From: an uncultured Prochlorococcus sp.
Lineage (GTDB): Bacteria > Cyanobacteriota > Cyanobacteriia > PCC-6307 > Cyanobiaceae
Direction: 5' to 3'
NCBI GenBank assembly: GCA_902521995.1
Contig: CABYTO010000009.1
Coordinates: 1 to 60,853 of the forward strand
Length of the DNA stretch: 60,853 nt
Shown here: positions 46,253-57,864 of the stretch, one piece after another
Layout: every line of letters begins with the position of its first letter
How positions within the stretch are numbered: position 1 is the first letter of the stretch
Translations under genes and position numbers: made by a program
Notes under the pieces: model-generated
What the model was told of the DNA's origin: nothing
The model's input: only the letters and a program-made list of their open reading frames with translations
Databases searched by the model: none

Positions 46253-47152
46253 TTAGCTTAAAAAAGACTCTATCTTAATTATTGCATCTTTTAGAAGGTT
46301 TTTGTTATTAAGCCAAAGAGGATTATTTTTATTACGAAACCAAGTTTTTTGTCTTTTTGCAAATTGAATAGTTTTTGTCGTAGTTAACTCAATCGCTTTT
46401 TCAATTGTTGAACGGTTATTTAAAACTTCCTTAGCTTCTCGATAACCAATTGTTTCTAATATTGGCAAATCAAATCCGTATTTAGAGATAAGGTGGTTCG
46501 TCTCCTCAATAATTCCAGATAAAAACATATTTTTTGTTCTTTTAAAAATTCTCTCCTTTAAATTATCTCTGTCTAATCCGAGCTCTAAGATTTTCCAGTT
46601 AGGTGGTTTCTGAACTTTCAGAGTTGATAAAGGTTTACCTGTTACATAAAAGACTTCTAAAGCTCTTATTGTTCTAATGTGGTCAGCAAAATTGATTTTT
46701 TCTGTAGATAATGGATCACAACTTTTTAATATTTCCCAACATTTTTCCTGACCAAGTTCTTCTAATTGTCTTCTGAAATTTTTTTGAGGAGGCACATCTG
46801 GAACAAAAAATCCTTTTGTAATTGAGTTCATATACAACCCGCTTCCTCCAACAAGAAAAGGTAAATTATCTTGTGTAATTTCTCTCTTAATAGATTTTTG
46901 AGCAATTTCTTGAAATTGTTTTACATTAATTGGATTAATTGGTTCTTCAATATCTATTAAAAAATGCTTTATTTTTTTTTGTTGTATTTTAGATGGCTTG
47001 GCTGTTCCAATATCCATGGACTTATAAATTTGCCTTGAATCAATATTGTGTATATGAGTTTTAAAATATTCTGCAATTTCAATAGCTAAGTCTGTTTTGC
47101 CACTTGCAGTAGGCCCAATTAAAATTATTACATGAGGCAAATATGAAGACAT
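46253..47152 (-). CDS. miaA: tRNA dimethylallyltransferase
   Basis: MiaA puts an isopentenyl group on A37 of tRNAs that read codons starting with U. The 299-residue product has the P-loop [16 protein letters not shown] (12-27), [35 protein letters not shown] and [16 protein letters not shown]. It also has the C-terminal [21 protein letters not shown]. The start is ATG 47152. It heads the minus-strand run to infC, gntR and cysE, and shares a 151-base divergent gap with gyrB. Confidence 0.95.
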   Translation of the reverse strand: MSSYLPHVIILIGPTASGKTDLAIEIAEYFKTHIHNIDSRQIYKSMDIGTAKPSKIQQKKIKHFLIDIEEPINPINVKQFQEIAQKSIKREITQDNLPFLVGGSGLYMNSITKGFFVPDVPPQKNFRRQLEELGQEKCWEILKSCDPLSTEKINFADHIRTIRALEVFYVTGKPLSTLKVQKPPNWKILELGLDRDNLKERIFKRTKNMFLSGIIEETNHLISKYGFDLPILETIGYREAKEVLNNRSTIEKAIELTTTKTIQFAKRQKTWFRNKNNPLWLNNKNLLKDAIIKIESFLS

Positions 47153-47257
47153 ATGAATTTCTGAAGAAAAAAATTATTAGCTATATAATTAAAGTGATTA
47201 AATTTTTCATTAACTTCGAGCCTTAATCTAACTGTGGTGGTAAGTTTAATGAAAGAC

Positions 47258-49597
<2,340 letters not shown>

Positions 49598-49600
49598 ATT

Positions 49601-49966
49601 TTGGATTTTAGTTCATTATCTATAATTTTAATAGGTAGCACTTTTGGATTATTACTAAGAATATTTATACAAAATAATTTTAAAAAAAGTATTGGTTTTG
49701 ATATTCAAAATACTTCAATAGTAAATTTTTTATCATCTTTTTTTTTAGGAATTTTAGTATCTTTAAATTTTTTGAACAACGAAATTTTAGTTTTATTTTA
49801 TAGTGGTTTTTTAGGTTGTTTTAGTACATTTTCTTCATTTATATATCAACTATTTATTTTATTTAGAAAAAGAAAATACCTCAAATTGTTTTTCCACTAT
49901 ATTGAAGTGATAATTTTTTCATTCATTTTCTTTTATTTGGGTTATTTTTTTATTAAGTTTTTTTAA
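49601..49966 (+). CDS. crcB: fluoride channel subunit CrcB/Fluc (first copy)
   Basis: CrcB (Fluc) forms dual-topology dimeric channels that let fluoride leave the cell. The 121-residue product has four hydrophobic helices (~5-20, 41-56, 65-90 and 100-119). Signatures are GSTFGLLLRIF at 11-21 (GxxxGxxxR), NFLSSFFLGILVS near residue 43 with the conserved Asn, and GFLGCFSTFSSFIYQL (the phenylalanine-box region, usually TTFSTF) near residue 70. The start is TTG 49601, three bases after the SH3-protein stop. A second, shorter copy follows immediately. Confidence 0.8.
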   Translation: MDFSSLSIILIGSTFGLLLRIFIQNNFKKSIGFDIQNTSIVNFLSSFFLGILVSLNFLNNEILVLFYSGFLGCFSTFSSFIYQLFILFRKRKYLKLFFHYIEVIIFSFIFFYLGYFFIKFF

Positions 49967-49967
49967 A

Positions 49968-50297
49968 GTGAAAATAAATCATTTTATTTATATTTTTTTA
50001 GCTGCCTACCTAGCTACTTTTTTGAGATTAACTATAAAAAATAATTTTTTTATTTCAATAATTGGATCATTTTTAGTGGGCTTTTTTGTCAGTAAAAGAT
50101 TAAGTTATTCAAATGAAAAAATTTTATTTAGTGGTTTTTTTTCTTGCTTTACATCCTTCAGCGGATTTATATATTTTTTGTACAAAATTTTAAATCAAGG
50201 GGATTGGATAAAATTTATAATTTTTTTTAATTTAATCATCATCGTAAATTTATTCACAATGCTTTTGGGGTTCTTGATAAGTAGAAAAATTACTTAG
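49968..50297 (+). CDS. crcB: fluoride channel subunit CrcB/Fluc (second, shorter copy)
   Basis: A 109-residue four-helix protein directly after the first crcB (one base between). It keeps the loop GFFSCFTSFSGFIYFL, equivalent to TTFSTF, and an AAYLATFLRLTIKNNF N-terminus with the conserved Arg. The second-helix Asn seen in the partner (NFLSSFFLG) is not visible here (SIIGSFLVGF). Adjacent unequal crcB pairs are known to form antiparallel heterodimers, which fits. The start is GTG 49968. mgtE follows 43 bases later. Confidence 0.72.
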   Translation: MKINHFIYIFLAAYLATFLRLTIKNNFFISIIGSFLVGFFVSKRLSYSNEKILFSGFFSCFTSFSGFIYFLYKILNQGDWIKFIIFFNLIIIVNLFTMLLGFLISRKIT

Positions 50298-50340
50298 ATT
50301 TCATATAATGGTGTTGTTACTTTGATAAGGGATTATATTT

Positions 50341-51747
50341 ATGAAAGAAAATAATCTTGAAATAGTTACATCGTTATCTTCAGATTTAAGTACGAGAGAA
50401 AATATTACTATTCAACTTGAGGAATTGCTCATCGCAGGAAATTATGATGAGGCAAAGTTACTTTTAGAGCCTTCCCAACCTGTTGATATTGCAGATGCTA
50501 TTGGAAGCCTTCCACTAATATTACAGGCATTAGCATTTAGATTATTAAAGAAAAATGAGGCAATTGAGGTTTATGAATATTTAGATCCAGTAGTTCAGCA
50601 AACTTTATTAGAAAGACTTCGCTCAGGAGAGGTTTTAGAAATCGTTGAAAAAATGTCTCCTGATGATAGAGTTCAACTCTTTGATGAATTACCTGCAAAA
50701 GTTGTACGAAAATTTTTGTCAGCTCTTAGTCCTGGAGAAAGGAAAGTAACAGCTGAATTACTCGGATACGAGCCTGAAACTGCCGGAAGATTAATGACAA
50801 CTGAATTTATAGATCTTAAAGAAATGCAAACAGCAGCTGAGGCTCTTTCTTTAGTTAGAAAAAGAGCCCCATTTACTGAAACTATCTATAGCTTATATGT
50901 TACGGATAAAGAAAGACATTTAACAGGTATCCTTTCTTTAAGAGACCTTGTAACTGCTGATCCTTCTAAGCCAATTGGTGATGTTATGACAAGAGATGTA
51001 GTTAATATTTCTACTAATACGAATCAAGAAGAGGTTGCTAGAGCAATACAAAGATATGATTTTTTAGCTCTGCCAGTCGTTGATAAAGAAAAAAGACTGG
51101 TTGGGATAGTAACTGTTGATGATTTAATTGATGTCATAGAACAAGAGGCAACAAGAGACATTTATGCAGCTGGGGCAGTACAACCCGGGGATGAAGATGA
51201 TTATTTCCAAAGTAGTTTGTTTACGATTGCTCGAAGAAGAATTTTATGGTTATTAATCTTGGTTTTAGCAAATGGTTTAACGACAAAAGTTATAGCAATG
51301 AATGATCAAATATTAAAAGAAATAGTTTTATTAGCTGCATTTATTCCACTACTTATAGGTACTGGGGGAAACGTTGGTGCTCAAAGCTCAACTGTTGTCA
51401 TTAGAGGTTTAAGTACTCAAAAATTGAAGTCTCTTGGTGCTATTAAGGCAGTAATTAAGGAGGCAATAACTGGTGCTCTTTTAGGTGTGTTCATGATGCT
51501 TGTAGTATTTCCTTTTGCCTGGTGGCAAGGAGAAGGGCCTTTAATCGCCTCTGCAGTGGGTATAAGTTTGATATCCATAACAACTTTAGCTGCTACAACT
51601 GGAGCGATTCTTCCTTTGTTGTTTGACAGAATGAAATTGGATCCAGCCTTAATGTCCTCTCCTTTCATTACAACCGTCACTGATATTGCTGGTGTATTTA
51701 TTTATCTCAGTACAGCAAAATGGTTATTAAACTCATCATTAGTCTAA
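50341..51747 (+). CDS. mgtE: magnesium transporter MgtE
   Basis: MgtE is a Mg2+-gated magnesium channel. The 468-residue product has the N domain (residues ~25-130, ELLIAGNYDEAKLLLEPSQPVDIADAIGSLP and LPAKVVRKFLSALSPGERK), two CBS domains (~140-260, GDVMTRDVVNISTNTNQEEVARAIQRYDFLALPVVDKEKRLVGIVTVDDLIDVIEQEATRD), and five membrane helices (~290-465). The pore signature PLLIGTGGNVGAQSSTVVIRGL and the late DPALMSSPFITTVTDIAG are present. It starts at ATG 50341. A clear terminator follows its stop. Confidence 0.97.
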   Translation: MKENNLEIVTSLSSDLSTRENITIQLEELLIAGNYDEAKLLLEPSQPVDIADAIGSLPLILQALAFRLLKKNEAIEVYEYLDPVVQQTLLERLRSGEVLEIVEKMSPDDRVQLFDELPAKVVRKFLSALSPGERKVTAELLGYEPETAGRLMTTEFIDLKEMQTAAEALSLVRKRAPFTETIYSLYVTDKERHLTGILSLRDLVTADPSKPIGDVMTRDVVNISTNTNQEEVARAIQRYDFLALPVVDKEKRLVGIVTVDDLIDVIEQEATRDIYAAGAVQPGDEDDYFQSSLFTIARRRILWLLILVLANGLTTKVIAMNDQILKEIVLLAAFIPLLIGTGGNVGAQSSTVVIRGLSTQKLKSLGAIKAVIKEAITGALLGVFMMLVVFPFAWWQGEGPLIASAVGISLISITTLAATTGAILPLLFDRMKLDPALMSSPFITTVTDIAGVFIYLSTAKWLLNSSLV

Positions 51748-51794
51748 ATCCACTAGGTATTTATTCTCATTTTTTTAAAAATGTGGATTTTTTT
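51746..51794 (+). terminator. intrinsic terminator after mgtE
   Basis: AAATCCAC (51746-51753) pairs with GTGGATTT (51783-51790) across a 29-base AT-rich loop, and the second arm runs into seven T residues (51788-51794). The first arm overlaps the mgtE stop. It is the best Rho-independent terminator I see in the window and separates mgtE from the sigma-factor gene. Confidence 0.6.
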
Positions 51795-51814
51795 GTTTAA
51801 CTTTACATTTCTTA

Positions 51815-52849
51815 ATGGTATTGTTTACAAAACATCATTCATCTTTCATGTCTTCTGAAACATTAAGTGAAAATAAACTAACTTCAATCGCTAGTATAAA
51901 AAGTAGTAATGATGTAGATCTTGTTAGATCATACTTGAGGGATATTGGAAGAGTTCCATTACTATCCCATGAGCAAGAAATTACTTTAGGTAGACAAGTT
52001 CAAGAGTACATGGAAGTTGAAAGAACAGAATTAGAAATTATGGAATTAACAGGAGATAAGCCTAGTATTGATGAATTATCGACCAAATTAAATTTATCTT
52101 CATCCATAATAAGAAAAAGATTGAGAGCTGGACAGAGGGCTAAAGAAAGAATGGTCGCAGCGAATTTAAGATTGGTAGTAAGCGTTGCAAAAAAATATAC
52201 AAAAAGAAATATGGAACTTTTAGATTTAATTCAGGAGGGAACTATAGGATTGGTCAGAGGAGTAGAAAAATTTGATCCAGCCAGAGGATACAAGTTTTCA
52301 ACATATGCATATTGGTGGATTAGACAAGGTATCACAAGAGCGATAGCCGAAAAAAGTCGTGCGATAAGGCTACCAATTCACATAACTGAAATGTTGAATA
52401 AGTTAAAAAAAGGTCAAAGAGAGCTCAGCCAAGAGATGTCTAGAACTCCAACTGTTAGTGAACTTGCAAAATATGTAGAGCTTCCCGAAGATGATGTTAA
52501 AGATTTGATGTGCAAAGCTGGACAGCCAGTTAGTCTAGAAACCAAAGTTGGTGATGGTGAAGATACTGTCTTATTAGATTTACTGGCAGGTGGTGAGGAT
52601 TTGCCTGACGAACAAATAGAGATGGATTGTATGAGAGGTGATCTGCATTCTCTTTTACATCAATTGCCTGATCTGCAATGTAGAGTTTTAAGAATGAGAT
52701 ACGGAATGGATGGTGATGAGCCAATGTCTCTTACAGGTATAGGAAGAGTTTTAGGGATAAGTAGAGATAGAGTAAGAAACCTAGAAAGAGATGGATTAAG
52801 AGGCTTGAGAAGACTTAGTGATAATGTAGAAGCTTATTTTGTTTCTTGA
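51815..52849 (+). CDS. group 2 RNA polymerase sigma factor (RpoD/SigA-like)
   Basis: The 344-residue product is a sigma70-type factor lacking the long acidic region 1.1 of principal sigmas. It has region 1.2 (DLVRSYLRDIGRVPLLSHEQEITLGRQVQ), region 2 (AANLRLVVSVAKKYTKRNMELLDLIQEGTIGLVRGVEKFDPARGYKFSTYAYWWIRQGITRAI), region 3 (HITEMLNKLKKGQRELSQEMSRTPTVSELA) and region 4 (LQCRVLRMRYGMDGDEPMSLTGIGRVLGISRDRVRNLERDGLRGLR). That layout means a group 2, non-essential, stress- or light-type factor. The start may be ATG 51815 or ATG 51848 (MSSETLS); neither has a Shine-Dalgarno. It overlaps the convergent hydrolase by 16 bases. Confidence 0.93.
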   Translation: MVLFTKHHSSFMSSETLSENKLTSIASIKSSNDVDLVRSYLRDIGRVPLLSHEQEITLGRQVQEYMEVERTELEIMELTGDKPSIDELSTKLNLSSSIIRKRLRAGQRAKERMVAANLRLVVSVAKKYTKRNMELLDLIQEGTIGLVRGVEKFDPARGYKFSTYAYWWIRQGITRAIAEKSRAIRLPIHITEMLNKLKKGQRELSQEMSRTPTVSELAKYVELPEDDVKDLMCKAGQPVSLETKVGDGEDTVLLDLLAGGEDLPDEQIEMDCMRGDLHSLLHQLPDLQCRVLRMRYGMDGDEPMSLTGIGRVLGISRDRVRNLERDGLRGLRRLSDNVEAYFVS

Positions 52850-53748
52850 ATAAATTCATTTATTAACTTATTTGTTTTTTCAGGTTCTTCATCATGAGGG
52901 CAGTGACCAGCGCCTTTAATAATATCTAATCTTTTGATATTCCTGAACAGTTTCATCCACTCTCTTGCTTCATTTAAAGATTCCCAAGGATCTTCCTCGC
53001 CCCATATCAATTGGATTGGAGCATCAACTTTATGGAAAAGGTCAGTAGCAAGATAGTCATCAAATAAGTTTATAAAACCACGAAAAGCTTCTTTAGAATT
53101 TTTCCTTTGGGAGGGTTGATAAAGTATTTCAATTAATTCTTTATCGATATTTTTTCCTGAAGGGTAAGCTTGTTCAAGTATTTTCTTTATAACTTTTGGA
53201 TTAGCGGCTCTTGTAAAAAGTGTGTTACTAATTACTCTTTGTCTGACTATCGTCTTAAGGACGGGTCTCAGTAGATTCATTAAGATATCACTTTTTTTTA
53301 AACGTTTATCATCCATAGTTCTTTGTGCACAATCAATCAAAATGATACCCTTGCAATTATCTTTGAGGATTTCAGCAGCTTTCAATGCAATAACACCTCC
53401 AATTGAATTTCCTACCAAGTAAACAGGAGATTTGATTACCTCTGCACAAAATGTTGATATTTGATTACCCCATAAGTCAAATGAATATTTAATGGAGTTT
53501 TCTTTGTCAGGTTCGTAATTTAATAAAGCACTAGGCTGACTACTTTCTCCAAATCCTAATAAGTCAATTGCGTAGCAGTTAGAAAATTTACCAAGAAAAT
53601 CTTGATTATGTCTCCAGTGGTTTTTTGATGCCCCAAATCCATGAACTAATAAAATTTTAATATTTTTTTCAGAAGTAGATTCTTTGGATAAAGACCAAGA
53701 AATTTCCCAATTTTTCCACTTCCAAGTTTCAGATTTATTTAAAGACAC
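52834..53748 (-). CDS. alpha/beta hydrolase
   Basis: The 304-residue product is an alpha/beta-hydrolase-fold enzyme with HGFGASKNHW (oxyanion region, 36-45), the nucleophile elbow GNSIGG (S115), the acid Asp in WGEEDPWE (D253) and the catalytic His in GAGHCPHDEEP (H282). The HGFGASKNHWRHN and DLLGFGES motifs resemble cyanobacterial and plant relatives such as pheophytinase-like hydrolases, but the substrate is not known. The start is GTG 53748. Its 3' end overlaps the sigma-factor gene by 16 bases, and it is divergent from the sugar kinase gene. Confidence 0.87.
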   Translation of the reverse strand: MSLNKSETWKWKNWEISWSLSKESTSEKNIKILLVHGFGASKNHWRHNQDFLGKFSNCYAIDLLGFGESSQPSALLNYEPDKENSIKYSFDLWGNQISTFCAEVIKSPVYLVGNSIGGVIALKAAEILKDNCKGIILIDCAQRTMDDKRLKKSDILMNLLRPVLKTIVRQRVISNTLFTRAANPKVIKKILEQAYPSGKNIDKELIEILYQPSQRKNSKEAFRGFINLFDDYLATDLFHKVDAPIQLIWGEEDPWESLNEAREWMKLFRNIKRLDIIKGAGHCPHDEEPEKTNKLINEFIQETK

Positions 53749-53837
53749 TGTGAATATGCTTTTAATTAAACTTTAATTCAAAAAAAAATTATTCGTCTTT
53801 AATAAATTATTCTTAGTTAAGAAAAAGCGTTCATTTT

Positions 53838-54836
53838 ATGAAAAAGAAAAAGGTTATATGTATTGGTGAGGCTTTAATAGATAGAATCAGAAATAAGTCA
53901 AATAAAGGATTTACAGATTTTTTGGGTGGTGCGCCGGCTAATGTCGCTTGTGCATTGAAAAAATTAAAAATAGATTCAATCTTTATGGGAAGTTTGGGTA
54001 ATGATGATTATGGAAAAAAATTTATTTCGCAATTTGATCAATTGGGAGTTAATTTAGATTTCTTGCAATTAAATAACGATTCATCTACTCGTGTGGTTAA
54101 TGTAGATAGGGATCGATTTGGAGATCGTTTTTTTTCAGGCTTTGAGGAAAGTTCTTATGCATGCTATGCAGACGAAGTTCTTAGCAAGAAATTAATAGAA
54201 AAAGAAATTTTAAATTTGGAGAAATCTTTTCTAGAAATAAAATATTTGGTAACAGGAACGAACTTATTATCATCTCCAATATCAGCAGAGACTATTTTTT
54301 TTCTTATTGAACAGGCTAATAAATTTGAAGTCAAAATAGTTATTGATTTGAATTGGAGAGAGGTCTTTTGGGATCACGCAAGTTTCTCATCAGAAATTAG
54401 TAAAGCCGCGAGAGTTAATTTAATCAAGAATTTTTTAAATCATGCAAATGTTTTAAAGCTTGCTAAGGAAGAAGCAACTTTGTTTTTTGAGGATGAAAAT
54501 CCCTTGCTAATATCTCAACGACTTTCTAATAGACCAGATGTAATTATAACTGATGGGAAAAATCCTATTTTATGGAGCATCAACGGATTTCAGGGAATTA
54601 CCGAAACTCCTATTTCACAAAAAATTGTTGATACAACTGGGGCAGGCGATGCTTTTCTAGCTGGCTTTATTTCAAAATTAATTTCTTCTGGCTATCCTAC
54701 AAATTATTTAGAGATAGAAGATTGCATTAAGTTTGCAGGTGTTTGTGGATTATTAACTTGTCTTGGTGAAGGCGCTATCGAGCAACAGCCATATTATGAA
54801 AAGGTTAATAAATTTTTGGGATCTCTTATTTCGTAG
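53838..54836 (+). CDS. PfkB-family carbohydrate kinase, probably fructokinase
   Basis: The 332-residue ribokinase-fold protein has the PfkB signature 1 region (LGGAPANVACALKKL with MGSLGNDDYG near the N-terminus) and signature 2 DTTGAGDAFLAGF at residues 265-277, whose D271 is the catalytic base. CIGEALIDRI at the start and the missing C-terminal extensions fit bacterial fructokinase, but a sugar cannot be read from the sequence. It starts at ATG 53838. Its end overlaps the convergent tsaE gene by 43 bases. Confidence 0.85.
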   Translation: MKKKKVICIGEALIDRIRNKSNKGFTDFLGGAPANVACALKKLKIDSIFMGSLGNDDYGKKFISQFDQLGVNLDFLQLNNDSSTRVVNVDRDRFGDRFFSGFEESSYACYADEVLSKKLIEKEILNLEKSFLEIKYLVTGTNLLSSPISAETIFFLIEQANKFEVKIVIDLNWREVFWDHASFSSEISKAARVNLIKNFLNHANVLKLAKEEATLFFEDENPLLISQRLSNRPDVIITDGKNPILWSINGFQGITETPISQKIVDTTGAGDAFLAGFISKLISSGYPTNYLEIEDCIKFAGVCGLLTCLGEGAIEQQPYYEKVNKFLGSLIS

Positions 54837-55243
54837 TTTCTTCCATAATCTTTTGCGTAACTAATTTCTATTTTCCAGAAATTATCAATAGCTGGTTCTA
54901 TTAATTCTGGCCATTCAATAACTAAAATAGCTTGTCTTTGTATTGCCTCTTCTTCTTCAGAAAAAAAAACTTCCTTTGCTGAAGAAATATTTTCTAACCT
55001 ATATAAATCAAGGTGAATTAGCGGAATTCTTCCTGAGTTATAGTGATGCGATAAAGCAAATGTAGGGCTTGTAATGTCCTCAGAGATTGACAAGCCTTTA
55101 GCAATCCCTTGAACAAATGAAGTTTTTCCAGCCCCAATTGGACCCTGTAATAAAACAATTGATTGTGGATTTAATTTGTGTGAGAGTTGTTCTCCCAAAT
55201 TTAAAGTTTCTTTTAAATTTTCAACAAACACAAAATTACTCAA
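54794..55243 (-). CDS. tsaE: tRNA threonylcarbamoyladenosine biosynthesis ATPase TsaE
   Basis: TsaE is the ATPase that works with TsaD and TsaB to add the t6A modification to A37 of ANN-reading tRNAs. The 149-residue product has the P-loop LLQGPIGAGKTSFVQGIAKGL (GPIGAGKT at 34-41), the ITSPTFALSHHYNSG segment and IHLDLYRLENI, then LVIEWPELI. These three blocks are diagnostic. The start is TTG 55243; an internal GTG four codons later is possible. It overlaps the sugar-kinase end and is divergent from ahcY with a 39-base gap. Confidence 0.93.
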   Translation of the reverse strand: MSNFVFVENLKETLNLGEQLSHKLNPQSIVLLQGPIGAGKTSFVQGIAKGLSISEDITSPTFALSHHYNSGRIPLIHLDLYRLENISSAKEVFFSEEEEAIQRQAILVIEWPELIEPAIDNFWKIEISYAKDYGRNYEIRDPKNLLTFS

Positions 55244-55282
55244 AAATCATTTATAGTTTAATGTAAAAGATATTTACACGAT

Positions 55283-56701
55283 ATGGTTATCGCAAATTCA
55301 GTTAAAACCTCTACACCAAATTACGTAATTGCTGATATCTCCCTTTCAGATTTTGGCCGTAAAGAAATAAAAATTGCTGAAACGGAAATGCCTGGATTAA
55401 TGGCACTTAGAGATAAATATCAATCAGAAAAGCCACTCAAAGGTGCAAAAATAGCCGGAAGTTTGCATATGACTATTCAGACTGCAGTCTTAATAGAAAC
55501 TCTTGTTGATCTTGGGGCAGAAGTGAAATGGGCTTCATGCAATATTTTTTCAACTCAAGATCATGCGGCTGCGGCTATTGCAGAACAAGGAATTCCTGTA
55601 TACGCAAAAAAAGGTGAGACACTTGATGAATATTGGCAATATACTCACTACATTCTTGATTGGGGTTCAGACTCTCCAAATATGATTCTTGATGATGGTG
55701 GGGATGCAACTGGTTTATTGATACTCGGCAGTAAAGCGGAAAAAGATTTGTCTGTTTTAGATAATCCTGGTAATGAAGAAGAAATTGCTTTATTCAATTC
55801 TATTAAGTCTAAATTAGAAAATGATAGTGACTTCTATTCTAGAATTAAAAGTAATATCATTGGTGTCACTGAAGAAACGACAACTGGAGTAGCAAGACTT
55901 TATCAACTGCAAAAGCAAAATGCTTTACCTTTCCCTGCGATCAACGTTAATGATTCTGTAACTAAGAGCAAATTTGATAATTTATATGGCTGTCGCGAAT
56001 CTTTAGTAGATAGCATAAAGCGCGCAACTGATGTGATGATTGCTGGGAAAGTTGCTTTGGTAATGGGTTTTGGAGATGTAGGTAAAGGTTCAGCCCAGTC
56101 ATTGCGTGGACTTGGTGCAATCGTAAAAGTTGCTGAAGTTGATCCAATTTGTGCTCTTCAAGCGGCAATGGAAGGTTTTAGCGTCGTTACGTTAGACGAT
56201 GTTGTGGAAGATATAGATATCTTTGTTACAGCAACTGGGAACTATCAAGTAATTACAAACGAAAATCTCGTTAAGATGAAAGATGAGGCCATAGTTTGTA
56301 ATATTGGTCATTTCGATAATGAAATTGATGTGGCTTCATTGAAAGATTATCCATGGGAAAATATTAAGCCGCAGGTTGATCACATAACATTACCAAGTGG
56401 CAATAAAATAATTCTTTTAGCCGAAGGGAGATTAGTTAACTTAGGCTGTGCCACTGGACATCCAAGTTTTGTTATGAGTAATTCTTTTACTAACCAAGTA
56501 TTAGCTCAAATCGAACTTTTCAATAAGTCAGAAAAATATGCTAAGGAGGTTTATGTTTTACCAAAGCATTTAGATGAAATGGTAGCTAGATTACATCTTG
56601 ATAAAATTGGTGCAAAATTAACAAAATTAACTAAGGAACAAGCTGACTATATTAATGTCTCTGTTGAAGGACCTTACAAACCAGAGCTTTATAGATACTA
56701 A
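55283..56701 (+). CDS. ahcY: S-adenosyl-L-homocysteine hydrolase
   Basis: AhcY removes the methylation by-product SAH, giving adenosine and homocysteine, with bound NAD. The 472-residue product has the family blocks [77 protein letters not shown] and the NAD-binding [20 protein letters not shown]. It ends in the conserved [10 protein letters not shown]. It starts at ATG 55283. A DedA-family gene follows two bases after the stop. Confidence 0.97.
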   Translation: MVIANSVKTSTPNYVIADISLSDFGRKEIKIAETEMPGLMALRDKYQSEKPLKGAKIAGSLHMTIQTAVLIETLVDLGAEVKWASCNIFSTQDHAAAAIAEQGIPVYAKKGETLDEYWQYTHYILDWGSDSPNMILDDGGDATGLLILGSKAEKDLSVLDNPGNEEEIALFNSIKSKLENDSDFYSRIKSNIIGVTEETTTGVARLYQLQKQNALPFPAINVNDSVTKSKFDNLYGCRESLVDSIKRATDVMIAGKVALVMGFGDVGKGSAQSLRGLGAIVKVAEVDPICALQAAMEGFSVVTLDDVVEDIDIFVTATGNYQVITNENLVKMKDEAIVCNIGHFDNEIDVASLKDYPWENIKPQVDHITLPSGNKIILLAEGRLVNLGCATGHPSFVMSNSFTNQVLAQIELFNKSEKYAKEVYVLPKHLDEMVARLHLDKIGAKLTKLTKEQADYINVSVEGPYKPELYRY

Positions 56702-56703
56702 GT

Positions 56704-57363
56704 TTGAGTTTGATTTTTGTAAATTTTCTTACTTCAATTCCCGACTACATTAGTTTGGCTGTTGATAAGAATTCAACAATTGCATACCTCACTATTTGTT
56801 TGGCTATGTTTTTGGAAAACATAATACCTCCAATTCCTTCGGAAATAATAATGCCATTAGGAGGTTTTTTTGTTTATCAACAAAAATTAAATTTCTATAT
56901 TTTAGTTTTTTGGGGATTACTTGGAACTATTTTAGGTTCATTGCCTTGGTACTATTTAGGTAGATTAGTAAATGAAAAAAGACTTTCAAATTTTCTAGAT
57001 ACAAAAGGAAAATATCTGGGTATTTCTCCTAGTGATTTAAGTAAAAGTAAAAGGTGGTTTGATAAATACGGTGTTTCTTTAGTTTTTTGGGGCAGATTAG
57101 TACCAGGTATAAGAACTTTAATCTCTGTTCCTGCTGGTATAGAACTTATGCCATTAAGAAAATTTTTGCTTTGGACTACATTTGGTAGTCTGATATGGGT
57201 AGCACTTCTGACTTATTCAGGTTATTTATTTGGTGAAAATTATCCAATCATTCAAACTTATTTAGATCAAATCAAATATGTTGTAAAGCCAATTTTAATT
57301 TTAATTTTCTTATATTTTTTTATAAGAGTACTTATTAGATTTCTTAAAAAAAATAGAGTTTAA
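56704..57363 (+). CDS. DedA-family membrane protein
   Basis: The 219-residue product has four or five hydrophobic segments (~28-55, 62-85, 125-150, 155-175 and 190-213). Family signatures are AMFLENIIPPIPSEIIMPLGG, GSLPWYYLGRLVN and FDKYGVSLVFWGRLVPGIRTLISVPAGIELMPLRKFLLWT, with the conserved Arg pair. DedA proteins are membrane transporters or scramblases involved in lipid-carrier recycling and envelope homeostasis; the exact substrate here is unknown. The start is TTG 56704, two bases after ahcY. Its stop shares the TTAA tetranucleotide with the convergent ssb stop. Confidence 0.9.
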   Translation: MSLIFVNFLTSIPDYISLAVDKNSTIAYLTICLAMFLENIIPPIPSEIIMPLGGFFVYQQKLNFYILVFWGLLGTILGSLPWYYLGRLVNEKRLSNFLDTKGKYLGISPSDLSKSKRWFDKYGVSLVFWGRLVPGIRTLISVPAGIELMPLRKFLLWTTFGSLIWVALLTYSGYLFGENYPIIQTYLDQIKYVVKPILILIFLYFFIRVLIRFLKKNRV

Positions 57364-57731
57364 AAAGGAATTTCACTTGAGTTATTGCTGTTGGAATATT
57401 GGTTATTATCAGAATCCTTTCGTGAGCCTAGTAAGTTTAATCTATCTACCCTAACAACTGGTTTAAATCTATCTTCTCCAGTATTTTTATCTTTCCAGCT
57501 ATCAATTTTAAAGCTTCCTGTAATTCCAATTAATGATCCTTTTTTCACATAATCTGCGGCTATTTGTGCTTGCTTGCCCCATATTTCTAAATTAAACCAA
57601 TCTGGCTCTTCATCTCTGCTTCTTCTGTTAACTGCAATTGTAAAGTTCGCTACTAAACTGCCTGATTCAAAATATCTAACATCTGGTTCTCTTCCCGCTC
57701 TGCCAACAAGATTAATAGTGTTAATTTCCAT
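57360..57731 (-). CDS. ssb: single-stranded DNA-binding protein
   Basis: SSB coats single-stranded DNA in replication and repair. The 123-residue product is one OB fold (MEINTINLVGRAGREPDVRYFESGSLVANFTIAVNRR, WFNLEIWGKQAQIAADYVKKGSLIGITGSFKIDSW). A short Asn/Ser-rich tail ends SSEIPF, matching the acidic DDIPF-type tip that recruits partner proteins. The length is shorter than E. coli SSB (178), as in other cyanobacteria. It starts at ATG 57731, preceded by an unusual A13 tract. Confidence 0.95.
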   Translation of the reverse strand: MEINTINLVGRAGREPDVRYFESGSLVANFTIAVNRRSRDEEPDWFNLEIWGKQAQIAADYVKKGSLIGITGSFKIDSWKDKNTGEDRFKPVVRVDRLNLLGSRKDSDNNQYSNSNNSSEIPF

Positions 57732-57733
57732 AA

Positions 57734-57776
57734 TTTTTTTTTTTTTATAATACTCATATTTTCAGTTTCTGCTCAA
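57734..57776 (-). promoter_or_regulatory. candidate ssb promoter with A13 initially transcribed tract
   Basis: On the minus strand, TTGAGC (57776-57771) and TATTAT (57752-57747) are 18 bases apart and resemble -35 and -10 boxes. Initiation about seven bases later would fall inside a run of 13 A residues (57746-57734) that reaches almost to the ssb ATG at 57731. No Shine-Dalgarno is present. Start position and slippage are inferred. Confidence 0.45.
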
Positions 57777-57864
57777 AGTTTTACGTGCTATTCATAACTA
57801 AACGTCAGAATTACGAGAGCTTATCAAAAAATAGATATATTATTTATAAAAAGAAATTCTTATT

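Noticed and set aside
55244..55282. SAH-sensing riboswitch before ahcY
   Set aside because: The gap is only 39 bases, too short for a known SAH aptamer plus expression platform.
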